The notes under the pieces: model-generated | What the model saw: the letters and a program-made list of their open reading frames with translations, nothing else | Databases searched by the model: none | What the model was told of the DNA's origin: nothing | In this document: positions 1 to 8,445 of the stretch, piece after piece | Layout of the letters: each line of letters starts with the position of its first letter | Position numbering within the stretch: the first letter of the stretch is position 1 | Assembly: GCA_022072505.1 (NCBI GenBank) | Contig: JAJVHU010000058.1 | Location: forward strand, 28,165-92,164 | Length of the DNA stretch: 64,000 nt | From: Phycisphaerae bacterium | Lineage (GTDB): Bacteria > Planctomycetota > Phycisphaerae > UBA1845 | Reading direction: 5' to 3' | Translations under genes and position numbers: made by a program

Positions 1-207
1 ACGGCAGTAGACGCCGGTCGTGCGCACCGCGTAGATGAACGCGCCGTCCGCGCGGTCGTCACGGTCGCACACCGCCTGCCAGCGCGACTCGGGGTCGGAG
101 TACCTTTTTGCGTCGGGACGCGGGGAGGCCGGCGCGAGCCTGGCGCGGTTCCGCGGCGCGTCTGAGCGCGGCGTCATCGGGTTTCGTGTGCGGTTCAACA
201 TCATCAT
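1..207 (-). CDS. ada: Ada-type O6-methylguanine-DNA methyltransferase / transcriptional activator, N-terminal part, cut by window edge
   Basis: Reading leftwards from 207, 69 codons stay open to the first base of the window. After a Pro/Arg-rich leader of about 35 residues comes RWQAVCDRDDRADGAFIYAV followed by RTTGVYCR, which matches the start of the Ada N-terminal zinc domain. In Ada the Cys of the YCR motif takes methyl groups from DNA phosphotriesters and switches the protein to a transcriptional activator of alkylation repair. Three ATG codons stand in a row at the start; AGGAG at 215-219 gives the first (207) a spacing of 7 bases. The rest of the zinc domain, the AraC-type HTH and any methyltransferase domain lie outside the window, so an Ada variant without the last domain is possible. 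Confidence 0.85.
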   Translation of the reverse strand, partial: MMMLNRTRNPMTPRSDAPRNRARLAPASPRPDAKRYSDPESRWQAVCDRDDRADGAFIYAVRTTGVYCR

Positions 208-454
208 CTTAGGTCTCCTGGTGAGGCAACGCGAGGATGATCCGAAACCCGCGGCCCGTCCGCGCCCCGGTTCTTGCGATGCAATTCAGATCGTTCGTGG
301 CGCAAAACCGCCTGCGGCGTTCATTCCGGAAACCTGCGACGGCCCGGCATCGCCGCCGCCGCGTTCGGATCATCCCGAGTTTGCGTCGGACTCCGGCGGA
401 TCGTTGGATCGATTGTGTTGGAGCGCCCTGACGGGCAGGGTTACACTTCGCGCG

Positions 455-1558
455 ATGATCTGGATCGGGGTAGCCGCCTTTGCGGGTCCGGCATTGCTCT
501 GCCTGGCGCTGACCGGCGTGGTGCGCGGGTGGGCGGTGCGTCGGGATTTCGTCGACCGACCCGGCGGGCATAAGCAGCATGATCGCGTCGTGGCGCTCGG
601 CGGAGGCGTGGCGATTTTCTTGTCCGTGGCGGCGCCGATTCTGGCGGGGGCGCTCGGGGTGGTGGGGCTGTCGCGCACCGGTTGGCGGGAGCGGCTTCCG
701 TCGGTGATCGCGCAACACGCGGACGGGATGGCGGAGCGTCTTCCGCTGGTGCTGGGGATTTTCGGGGCGGCGCTGGGGCTGCACGTGGTCGGGCTGGTGG
801 ACGACCGCCGACCGCTGGGGCCGTGGTCGAAGTTCGCGGCGCAGCTTGCGGCGGCGGTGGCGACGACCGTGTTCCTGAACGTGCGGATGCTCGACGGGTT
901 TCTCCCCCCGGCGGCGTCGATCGCGGCGACGACGTTGTGGATCGTGCTGATCACGAACGCCTTCAACTTCCTCGACAACACGGACGGCCTCAGCGCGGGC
1001 GTGGCGGCGGTGGCGGCGCTGGTGTTCGCGGTGGCGGCGCTGCGCGTCGGGCAGCTTTTTGTGCCGGTGATGGCGCTGGTGCTGGCGGGGGCGCTGTGCG
1101 GGTTCCTCGTTCACAACTTTCACCCGGCGACGATTTTCATGGGCGACGCGGGAAGTCTCGTCGTCGGCTACCTGATGAGCGTGCTGACGATCCTGACGAC
1201 GTATTACGATCCGCGGCTGGATCTGACGCCGCTGGGCGTGGTCGTGCCGGTGCTGGTGCTGGCGGTTCCGTTGTACGACGTGTTGAGCGTCGTGATTCAC
1301 CGCGTCCGGCTCGGCGAAAGCCCGCTGCGTGGGGATCGGCGGCATTTTTCGCACCGGCTGCTGCGCAAAGGCCTGAGCGTGCGCGGCGCGGTGCTGACGA
1401 TCTACCTGGCGACGGCGGCGACGGGGCTGCCGGCAGTGGTGCTGCCGCAGGTGGACTGGGCGAGCGCGTCGCTGCTGCTGGCGCAGACGCTGTGCGTGCT
1501 GATCATGATTGCGATCCTGGAGCACGCGCCGGGATCATCCGCGCCCCCGGGAGCATGA
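455..1558 (+). CDS. WecA/MraY-family undecaprenyl-phosphate glycosyl-1-phosphate transferase
   Basis: Predicted integral membrane enzyme of 367 residues that moves a sugar-1-phosphate (GlcNAc-1-P in WecA/TagO) from a UDP-sugar to undecaprenyl phosphate, the first step of surface polysaccharide synthesis. Visible family motifs are the LVDDRRPLGPWSK cytoplasmic loop, NAFNFLDNTDGLSAG with its Asp pair, FMGDAGSLVVGY, and GDRRHFSHRLL, the His motif of the last loop. Hydrophobic segments alternate with these loops along the length. The frame is open further upstream, but the ATG at 455 begins directly with a membrane helix (MIWIGVAAFAGPALLCLA), so the longer start is unlikely. It diverges from ada. 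MraY proper is less likely because no other mur genes lie nearby. Confidence 0.85.
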   Translation: MIWIGVAAFAGPALLCLALTGVVRGWAVRRDFVDRPGGHKQHDRVVALGGGVAIFLSVAAPILAGALGVVGLSRTGWRERLPSVIAQHADGMAERLPLVLGIFGAALGLHVVGLVDDRRPLGPWSKFAAQLAAAVATTVFLNVRMLDGFLPPAASIAATTLWIVLITNAFNFLDNTDGLSAGVAAVAALVFAVAALRVGQLFVPVMALVLAGALCGFLVHNFHPATIFMGDAGSLVVGYLMSVLTILTTYYDPRLDLTPLGVVVPVLVLAVPLYDVLSVVIHRVRLGESPLRGDRRHFSHRLLRKGLSVRGAVLTIYLATAATGLPAVVLPQVDWASASLLLAQTLCVLIMIAILEHAPGSSAPPGA

Positions 1559-1567
1559 CACCCGGCA

Positions 1568-1626
1568 TCAAAACCGAGCCGCGCCCGTAAGGAAGCGTGC
1601 CTTTCGGGCCTTTCGCGCGGGTTTTG
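1568..1626. repeat. Dispersed repeat, inverted mate of 25655-25713
   Basis: This 59-base stretch, containing GAGCCGCGCCCGTAAGGAAG, reads as the reverse complement of 25655-25713 with only about five mismatches. A shorter relative occurs twice, in opposite orientations, at 33668-33770. Similar GAGCCGCG...AGGAAGCG strings are a recurrent intergenic motif in planctomycetes as I recall them. Confidence 0.7.
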
Positions 1627-1740
1627 AAACCGCGTGTCTTGAATCTCCAACGGACTCCGGTGTTGGGGGATCGGGATGTCTGTCGTTGTGGGGTGCGATC
1701 ATGCTCGGGGGGGACGGGGGATCGGCGCGGCGATTTTCCT

Positions 1741-1916
1741 TTCCTCCGGGACTTCCGGATTCTCGGCGACGGCTTCCCAGCACTGGCGTGCTGAGCTGTT
1801 GTCTGGCGCCCCTGCCGGGGCTACGGCGCTCGGATGACGCTCGGGGGATCCTCGGATGACGACGCTCGGATGATGCTCGGGAGCATGTCACAACCGGGGT
1901 CAGGTGGAGATTCAGG
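1741..1916. repeat. Long dispersed intergenic repeat, copy 1
   Basis: Ordered landmarks are CCTCCGGGACTT, GGCTTCCCAGCACTGGCGTG, CTGTTGTCTGGCGCCCCT, runs of CTCGGATGACGCTCGG, and GTCACAACCGG...GGTGGAGATTCAGG. The same landmarks in the same order occur at 27974-28243 and, inverted, at 59227-59410. No coding role is apparent; in other planctomycetes this repeat is commonly mis-called as a short ORF containing ALENSPARQCW. The 1559-2135 gap between the WecA-like gene and pepA holds only this and neighbouring repeats. Confidence 0.7.
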
Positions 1917-2046
1917 AGGAAGCGTTTTTTCCGACGTGCGCCGGAGGGTTTGAAACGACGTTCACATCCCTTCGCGCGGCGGCGGCGGCGCGGGCGATGC
2001 CGCCGCCGGTATCGTGAATTGCAGATGCGTTGCATCATTCCCGGAT

Positions 2047-2107
2047 CGCGAAGCTCGGCTTCGCCGCGGCGGAACAGGTCTGAGTCCGGGGCGGACCGGA
2101 GGTCCGC
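2047..2107. repeat. REP-like double hairpin (GCGAAGC / GCGGACC type)
   Basis: Two perfect stem-loops with 7-bp stems and 3-base loops: GCGAAGC-TCG-GCTTCGC (2048-2064) and GCGGACC-GGA-GGTCCGC (2091-2107). The same two stems recur in the same order at 55795-55833. The site lies just past the stop of the minus-strand aminopeptidase, where such hairpins can act as 3' stabilisers or terminators, but there is no T tract. Confidence 0.75.
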
Positions 2108-2135
2108 GATCCGCGTCTTGCCGCGGAATTGCGGT

Positions 2136-3599
2136 TCAGAACACGACGTCGGCGTTCTGAAGATATTCAAGCAGCAACCGCACGCCGAAACCGGTCGCGC
2201 CCTTCGGGCAATAAGGCTGGTCGCGGTCCACGTGTGCGGTTCCGGCGATGTCGAGGTGTGCCCAGGGGATTTTCGCATCCACGAACTGCTTGAGGAAGAT
2301 GCCGCCGACGATGGCGTGGGCGAGGCGCTCGGCGGAGTTCTTGAAGTCGCTGTCGTCGCCCGCGATGAGGTCGAAGTATTCATCGTCAAGCGGAAGCCGC
2401 CAGAGTCGCTCATGCGCCCGCTCGCCGCAAGCAAAAAGCCCGCCGCACAAGGCGTCGTTGTTGCCCATCAAACCCGCGCGGAGATTGCCGAGGGCGACCG
2501 ACACGCCCCCGGTCAGCGTCGCAAGGTTGATCATGCACCGCGGCGCGTACTCCCGCTGCGCGTAGGTCAGCGCGTCCGCCAGCACCAGCCGCCCCTCGGC
2601 GTCGGCGCTGATGATCTCCACCGTCTTGCCGGACATCGTGGGGATGATGTCGTTCGGGCGGTAGGCGCCGCCGGAGATCATGTTCTCGGCGGCGGCGATG
2701 ATCCCGACGACCGGCAGGCGCAGCTTCAGCGCGGCGACCGCCTGCATCGCGCCGAGCACGGCCATCCCGCCGCACTTGTCGTACTTCATGCCCACCATCC
2801 CGACGCGGTCCTTCAGCGTGTATCCGCCGGTGTCGAAGGTGATCGCTTTGCCGATGAGGACGACGGGCGACGAGGGTTTCCCCGCACGACCCGCTTTCGC
2901 GCCGCGTGCCCGACCGCCCGACGCGCCGCGATGTTCGAGTACGATCAGTCGAGGCGGCGAGTCGCTGCCCTGTCCGACGGCGAGGATCGCCCCCGCGCCG
3001 ATCCGCGCAAGCTCCCGCTCGTCCAGCACGCGGCACGCCAGCCCGCACCGCTTCGCCCACGGCACGATGCGCTGCGCGAGCGTCACCGGGCGGATGACGT
3101 TGGGCGGTTCATGCGCCCAGGCACGGGCAAGATTGACGCCGGCGCATACCGCCTCGACCCGCCGGAGCATCTCGCGGTGCTCAGAGCCGATTTTTTCCAC
3201 GACGACCTCAAGCGATATCGCTCGCCGCTTTGCCGGATTGGACTTGCGCAGGTCAAAGCGGAACGCACCGAGCAGGAATCCTTCCAGCAGAGCGGTCTGG
3301 CGGTCCGACTGACCACGCACAGGCTCGGCGGTGAGGTCCAGAGCGGCTGAAGCGATCTCATGCTTCCCCAGCCACTTCGCCAGCATCCCGCCGGCGCACC
3401 GGAACGTGTCCGTGCGGGACTTCTCTTTCGGTCCAAGGCAAAGCGCCAGCCCTTGCCTGCCGCGCGGCGCGTTCGTCCGCATCTGAACTTCACCGAGATC
3501 CTTCAAGGCAAGCCCGGGCGATGCTTCAACCCCGGACCAGATCGGCTGGACGTGCAACGCCGCGGTGCGGGATTCTCCTGATATCAGAAGGATATTCAA
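2136..3599 (-). CDS. pepA: Leucyl aminopeptidase, M17 family
   Basis: Cytosolic two-metal exopeptidase that removes N-terminal residues from peptides; the family forms hexamers. The 487 residues match the usual length. The metal ligands fall at exactly the PepA spacing: Lys251 and Asp256 in GKAITFDTGG, Asp274 in MKYDKCGG, Asp333 and Glu335 in SADAEGRL, with Arg337 as the catalytic base partner. Canonical NTDAEGRL has become SADAEGRL and MKYDM(A/G)GA has become MKYDKCGG, both outside the ligands. The start chosen is a TTG at 3599 and is weakly supported; no clear Shine-Dalgarno sequence precedes it. It appears monocistronic. Confidence 0.88.
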   Translation of the reverse strand: MNILLISGESRTAALHVQPIWSGVEASPGLALKDLGEVQMRTNAPRGRQGLALCLGPKEKSRTDTFRCAGGMLAKWLGKHEIASAALDLTAEPVRGQSDRQTALLEGFLLGAFRFDLRKSNPAKRRAISLEVVVEKIGSEHREMLRRVEAVCAGVNLARAWAHEPPNVIRPVTLAQRIVPWAKRCGLACRVLDERELARIGAGAILAVGQGSDSPPRLIVLEHRGASGGRARGAKAGRAGKPSSPVVLIGKAITFDTGGYTLKDRVGMVGMKYDKCGGMAVLGAMQAVAALKLRLPVVGIIAAAENMISGGAYRPNDIIPTMSGKTVEIISADAEGRLVLADALTYAQREYAPRCMINLATLTGGVSVALGNLRAGLMGNNDALCGGLFACGERAHERLWRLPLDDEYFDLIAGDDSDFKNSAERLAHAIVGGIFLKQFVDAKIPWAHLDIAGTAHVDRDQPYCPKGATGFGVRLLLEYLQNADVVF

Positions 3600-3660
3600 G
3601 GCACTGACACTCCCGATAATACCGTATTGAACCTGGGGAATGACGCACGTCGTTCGGTCG

Positions 3661-6600
3661 CTACTCCCACCACAACCGGCCTCGCTCTTTCGGGTGATTG
3701 CCGGTTTCGTGGAGCGTCCGGGCGTCGTAGACGCGACCGTTCAGCACGGTCTGCCGGATGTGCTCGCTGTGGCGGATGTCATCGAGCGGGTTCTTCTCGA
3801 TGACGATGAAGTCCGCGAGTTTTCCCGGCTCGAGCGAGCCGAGGTCGCGGTCCAGCCCGACGTAGTGCGCGCCGTTGAGCGTGGCGGCGCGGATCGCCTC
3901 CAGCGGCGTCATCCCGCCCTGGACGAACATCCACAGCTCCCAGTGCGCCGCCAGGCCCGCGAGCTGGCCGTGCGCCCCGAGGTTGACCTTCACTCCCCGG
4001 TCGGTCAGCGCCTTGCACACCTGCGCCGCGGCGACGTGGTTGTACTCGTGCTCGGGCGCCATCTGCCGGCGGCGTGACCGCGGATCGACGATCTCGCGCG
4101 GCACGAACGTCATCAGGCGGTCGTTCTCCCAGACATTGGTGTGCTGATACCAGTAATACTCGCCGCTCATGCCGCCGTAGCAGACCACCAGCGTCGGCGT
4201 GTATCCCGTCCGCGACGCCGACCAGAGCGTCAGCGCGTCCTGGTACGCCCGCGCGACGGGAATATTGTGCTCCACCCCCGTGTGCCCGTCGAGGATCATT
4301 GTCATGTTGTGCATGTACAGCGACCCGCCCTCGGGCACGACCATCATGCCCAGCTCCCGCGCCGCGACGAGCACCTGCTGACGCTGGTCGCGCCGCGGCT
4401 GGTTGTAGCTTTTCACCGAGATCGCCCCGATCGCCTGCATCCGCCGCAGGTGCGACTTCGCGTCGTCGAGGCTTTCCACGTCCGCCTTGAACGTGCCGGC
4501 CGCGCCGTAAAGGATCGTCCCGGTCGAGAAGGTCCGCGGCGAGACGATCAGGCCCGCGCGGGCGAGTTCGGCGGCGGAGAAGATCGAGTACGTGTCGTTC
4601 GAGGGGTCGTGGATCGTGGTGACGCCGAAGGCGAGGTTGGCGAAATGCCCCCAGTTCCGCTGCGGCGTGAAGCCCGCGCTGCCCTGGGCGCCGTGGGCGT
4701 GTGCGTCGACGATGCCGGGCATGATCGTGCATCCGGAGGCGTCGATCTTCGTCGCGTCCGCCGGAACCTGAACCGCCGAGGCCGGCCCGACGGCCGTGAT
4801 GCGGTTACGGTCCACGACGAGGACGCCGTTGTCGATCACCTCGTCGCCCTTCATCGTGATGAGGCGTGCGCCCGTGAAGGCGAGCTTGCCTTCGGGAACG
4901 TCGGACTTCTGCCGGAAGGAGATGTTGACGCCCTTTTCCGGCGCTTCCGGCAACTTCTCCGGCGCGCCGGGCATGAACGCGAAGGCATCCGCCAGGTCGC
5001 GCGTGAAAAGCTCCGGTCCGTAAGACCAGTGCAGCTTCGTGTTGTCGCCCGACCAGTGCAGGTTCAGACCCGCGTCGCGGGAAACCTTCGTGATCGGGAT
5101 CGCCTTGGATTTCGGACCGATCTCGACTTCCTTGCCGGTGCGGACGAAGGGCGCGACGTGGACGTTGAAGCGCTCCACCCACGCGACCCACTTTTCATCG
5201 TTGGAGATGCGGTACTCGACCGCGTTCTCGCTGACCAGGTGCGTGCGCTCGTCGCTGCCGTCCAGGTCAAGGCTGATGAGCATCCGCCGATCCTTGTCGT
5301 CCTTCGTCTCGACGTGCGTGAGGAACACGCGCGCGTTGTCCGCGCCGAACTGCGGATCCGCGCCCTTTTTCGTGACGAGCCGCGGGGCGGTGGCGTCGAT
5401 GCCGACGACGTAGACGCCGGGATCCTGCCCCCACATCCGTCCGCGCAGGTAGTCGCCGCCGACTTTCCGGTAGACGACGTGGTTACCGTCCGGGGTGAAC
5501 GCCGGCTCGACGTAGTGCCCCGGCGTCTGCGTAAGCAGCCGGCCCGAGCCGGTTCCCGTGGATGCGACGATGCGAACGCTCCCGTATTCGCCGTCCTTCC
5601 ACGTCGTGTACACGATCCACTGTCCGTCGCGGGAGAACGAGGGGTAGAACTCGAAGTGATCGGTCTGCTTGGTGACGCGGCGGATGTTGACGGCTCTGCG
5701 ATCTGTCAAACTCGTGGCCGCTCGGAGAGCGGCCCCACCCGTCTCAGTCCCGCTCGTCGCAGCCCCACCCGTCTCTGCCGCTTCAGGTGGGGCAGGTCTC
5801 TGACCTGCCTCGGGTTCGGCGGCTCTGTGAGCCGCCGATTCGTCGCCGATGAGGTCCGCCAGATAAAGATGCCCCAGCGCCTGATACACGACTTTGTCGC
5901 CGGCCGGCGAGACCTGCACCCAGCGCAGCACTTTCACGTCGAACTCGTCCGGATGCACGTCCACCGGGTAGCGCAGCGCCTCGAAGATCTTGTGCGTCAC
6001 GTTGACGTGAAACGGAATCTCCGCGACCGCTCTTGATTCCGCGTCGACGCGGTGAATCTTCCCGCCCGCCCAGAAAACGACGGAACGCGAGTCCGGCGTC
6101 CACGCCATCCGGGGGTATACGCCGTGGACGGCCCAGGTCTCCTGCATGTCGCGGTCGAGCTTGTCGTGGATCGGCCACTCCCGGCCGCTGTCCACGTCGC
6201 GCAGGAAAAGGCAGGATTGAAACCGGACGCGGCGCACGAAGGCGATCCGCTTTCCGTCGGGCGAAGGCGTCGGCGCGCAGGCGCCTCCCGGACCGGCGAT
6301 GTACGCCTCCGTCTCGCCCTTCTCACGGTCGAGGCGGAAGACCGTGTAAATCTGCCCGTTGGAGTCCTTGTTGTACTCGAAGTTGTTTCCCGGCGTCGCG
6401 TCCTGACTGTAATAAAGGTAGCGTCCGTCAGGAGAGAAGACCGGCTCGCCGACGTCCTTCTGATCGTTGGGCTTCTTCGTCATCTGGAGGCCTTCGCCGC
6501 CGCTGACGTGATAAAGCCACATCTCCCCCGCGCCGAGCGAGCGCTTCGACGTGAAGTGTTTTCGGGCGACGATGAACTGCCCGTCCGGCGTCCACGACGG

Positions 6601-7158
6601 CTGGTTCAGCAGGCGGAACGTCTCTTTTGTGACTTGTTTCGGATCGGTTCCGTCACGGTTTACGACCCAGATATTATCCCCGCCGCCGCGATCCGACGTG
6701 AACGCGATGCGCTTTCCGTCCGGGCTGAACCGCGGCTGCATGTCCCACGCCGGCCCGGTGGACAGCGCCTTCGCCTCGCCGCCCGTGATCGGCATGAGAA
6801 ACAAGTCGCCGAAAAGATCGAAGACGATCTCGGTTCCGTCCGGGCTGACGTCGAGGCTCATCCACGTGCCCTCGGTGGTGTCGAGGGTGACATCCTTCGA
6901 GGGCCCCAGCGGCGCGTTGACGACGTCCCACTTCGGCTTCTTCTCGTCCTCGGGCTTGGACTCATCCTTCCCGTCGCCCGTCTTTGCGCTCGCCTCGTCC
7001 GCCGGCGGCGTAGGCGGCTGCTGCGCCGGATAAGCCCCCGGCAACCCCGGCATCCCGCACCCGCAGACGTCCTGGGGAATGCGCGCGGTCGCTGTACCGG
7101 AGAACATCATTGCTGCCGTAACGTACGTCACATAGGTCAACGTATTGCGCCGTCTCAA
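3661..7158 (-). CDS. Secreted beta-propeller / amidohydrolase fusion protein
   Basis: A 1165-residue exported protein with two halves. After a signal peptide (RRR then a hydrophobic stretch), residues of roughly 70-780 carry TolB/WD40-like propeller repeats of the form FSPDGKRIAFTSDRGG and FSRDGQWIVYTTWKDG. The last 400 residues form a metal-dependent amidohydrolase of the imidazolonepropionase-like class: MPGIVDAHAHG (HxH metal motif), GVTTIHDPSNDT, HTGVEHNIPV, NLGAHGQLAG, and the C-terminal LEPGKLADFIVIEKNPL. The start is a TTG at 7158 with GGAGG 7 bases upstream; the open frame extends further but without a signal peptide. The substrate cannot be told. A low-complexity linker in the propeller half is encoded by a REP hairpin cluster (5716-5837). 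Confidence 0.88.
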   Translation of the reverse strand: MRRRNTLTYVTYVTAAMMFSGTATARIPQDVCGCGMPGLPGAYPAQQPPTPPADEASAKTGDGKDESKPEDEKKPKWDVVNAPLGPSKDVTLDTTEGTWMSLDVSPDGTEIVFDLFGDLFLMPITGGEAKALSTGPAWDMQPRFSPDGKRIAFTSDRGGGDNIWVVNRDGTDPKQVTKETFRLLNQPSWTPDGQFIVARKHFTSKRSLGAGEMWLYHVSGGEGLQMTKKPNDQKDVGEPVFSPDGRYLYYSQDATPGNNFEYNKDSNGQIYTVFRLDREKGETEAYIAGPGGACAPTPSPDGKRIAFVRRVRFQSCLFLRDVDSGREWPIHDKLDRDMQETWAVHGVYPRMAWTPDSRSVVFWAGGKIHRVDAESRAVAEIPFHVNVTHKIFEALRYPVDVHPDEFDVKVLRWVQVSPAGDKVVYQALGHLYLADLIGDESAAHRAAEPEAGQRPAPPEAAETGGAATSGTETGGAALRAATSLTDRRAVNIRRVTKQTDHFEFYPSFSRDGQWIVYTTWKDGEYGSVRIVASTGTGSGRLLTQTPGHYVEPAFTPDGNHVVYRKVGGDYLRGRMWGQDPGVYVVGIDATAPRLVTKKGADPQFGADNARVFLTHVETKDDKDRRMLISLDLDGSDERTHLVSENAVEYRISNDEKWVAWVERFNVHVAPFVRTGKEVEIGPKSKAIPITKVSRDAGLNLHWSGDNTKLHWSYGPELFTRDLADAFAFMPGAPEKLPEAPEKGVNISFRQKSDVPEGKLAFTGARLITMKGDEVIDNGVLVVDRNRITAVGPASAVQVPADATKIDASGCTIMPGIVDAHAHGAQGSAGFTPQRNWGHFANLAFGVTTIHDPSNDTYSIFSAAELARAGLIVSPRTFSTGTILYGAAGTFKADVESLDDAKSHLRRMQAIGAISVKSYNQPRRDQRQQVLVAARELGMMVVPEGGSLYMHNMTMILDGHTGVEHNIPVARAYQDALTLWSASRTGYTPTLVVCYGGMSGEYYWYQHTNVWENDRLMTFVPREIVDPRSRRRQMAPEHEYNHVAAAQVCKALTDRGVKVNLGAHGQLAGLAAHWELWMFVQGGMTPLEAIRAATLNGAHYVGLDRDLGSLEPGKLADFIVIEKNPLDDIRHSEHIRQTVLNGRVYDARTLHETGNHPKERGRLWWE
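5716..5837. repeat. Triple REP-like hairpin cluster lying inside a coding sequence
   Basis: Three perfect stem-loops with 8-9 bp stems and 3-base loops: GGCCGCTC-GGA-GAGCGGCC (5716-5734), GGCAGGTC-TCT-GACCTGCC (5791-5809) and CGGCGGCTC-TGT-GAGCCGCCG (5817-5837). CCCCACCCGTCTC is repeated between the first and second. The block adds an Ala/Glu/Pro/Gly-rich segment to the propeller protein without breaking its frame. Confidence 0.8.
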
Positions 7159-7388
7159 GGAACAACCTCCAAGTAAGGATCGCCCGATTTTTCCGACCCG
7201 AGGCGAGGGCAAAGCGTAGCCGGACTGCGGTTCGGGTGAAACCCAACGCCTCGTCGAAAAACGTGGTGCGCTGCGGTCTTGCGTCAATGAAACCAGGGTT
7301 TCCGTGCAAGGGCGGCATTCTCGCAAGCCATCGCCGCAATGAGGCACATTTCCCCCGGTTTCGCGGACCACGTATACTCTCGCCCGGC

Positions 7389-8327
7389 ATGAGCGAAGTC
7401 TCGCGTCACGCGCCGTCGGCTGATGATCCGCCCTCTCGTCCCGCGCAGGTTCCGCCGGAGCGATCCGGTGCGGGCGGCAGCGGGGGGCAGGGGGCCCTCG
7501 GTCTGATCGCCGGGGCGGGGCGGTTTCCTTTTCTGGTGGCGGAGGGGGCGCAGCGGTGCGGCGTTCCGGTGAGCCTGATCGCACTTCGGGGGCTGGCGGA
7601 TCCGGCTTTGACGGAACTGGCCGACGAGACCTGCTGGTCGGGGCTGGCGCGCCTTGGCGGGTGGATCCGCCGGCTGAAGCGGCGCGGCGTGACGCGGGTG
7701 GTTCTGGCCGGATACGTTCACAAGGCCGCGATGTACGGGCGGTTCCGGCTGCTGCATCATCTTCCGGACTGGACGTCGATCCGGTTGTGGTTTTTCTCGT
7801 TGCGCGACAAGCGCAATGATACGATCCTCTCGAAAGTCGCGGACGAGTTCGCGCGTCACGGCATCACGATGGAAGACTGCATCAAGTACACGCCGGAACA
7901 CCTGGCGCCGGAAGGCGTCCTGACCCGTCGGGCGCCCGACGCCGCCCATCTGGCGGACCTGCGCTTCGGCTGGCCGCTGGCGAAGGAGCTCGGGCGCCTC
8001 GACATCGGGCAGTGCGTCGCGGTGAAGGAGACGGAGGTGATCGCGGTGGAGGCGATCGAGGGGACCGACCGGATGATCGCGCGCGCCGGCGCCTTGTGCC
8101 CGCGCGGCGGCTGGACGCTCATCAAGACCGCGAAACCGAATCAGGATCTCCGCTTTGACGTCCCCACCGTCGGACCGGACACGATCGCCCGCCTCGTCGA
8201 ACACCGCGCCGCGATGCTCGCGGTCGAGGCCGGCAGGACGCTCATGATCGACCGAGCCGCGATGATCGAAGCCGCCGACCGCGCCGGGATGGTCCTGATC
8301 GGCGTCGGCGCCGAGGGTCCGCGGTAG
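7389..8327 (+). CDS. lpxI: UDP-2,3-diacylglucosamine pyrophosphatase LpxI
   Basis: Enzyme of lipid A synthesis that hydrolyses UDP-2,3-diacylglucosamine to lipid X, the alternative to LpxH. The 312-residue product has the LpxI (DUF1009) signature: GLIAGAGRFPFLVAEGA at the start of the N-terminal domain, RGVTRVVLAGYVHKA, and a C-terminal domain with GQCVAVKETEVIAVEAIEGT, KTAKPNQDLRFDVPTVGP and a terminal AMIEAADRAGMVLIGV. The first 35 residues are a Pro/Ser-rich extension. ATG 7389 is preceded closely by TATACT (7374-7379), a possible -10 element. LpxI in the window supports a lipid A-bearing outer membrane. Confidence 0.9.
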   Translation: MSEVSRHAPSADDPPSRPAQVPPERSGAGGSGGQGALGLIAGAGRFPFLVAEGAQRCGVPVSLIALRGLADPALTELADETCWSGLARLGGWIRRLKRRGVTRVVLAGYVHKAAMYGRFRLLHHLPDWTSIRLWFFSLRDKRNDTILSKVADEFARHGITMEDCIKYTPEHLAPEGVLTRRAPDAAHLADLRFGWPLAKELGRLDIGQCVAVKETEVIAVEAIEGTDRMIARAGALCPRGGWTLIKTAKPNQDLRFDVPTVGPDTIARLVEHRAAMLAVEAGRTLMIDRAAMIEAADRAGMVLIGVGAEGPR

Positions 8328-8445
8328 CACGTCCTGAACGCGGAGCACGATCGGCACGGCGAACCCCGCGGTGTCCGGGTGGTGTTCCGATCCCGGCGAT
8401 GCCGACAAACTCGAGCGCCGGCGCGATCTTCCGGCGCCCCGTCCG

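Noticed and set aside
1568..2434. 288-codon minus-strand frame across 1568-2434
   Set aside because: It translates repeat DNA (GEAELRDP and similar peptides) and the antisense end of pepA.
4141..6036. 631-codon plus-strand frame across the amidohydrolase
   Set aside because: Arg/Val/Asp-rich antisense shadow of a gene with clear propeller and amidohydrolase motifs.
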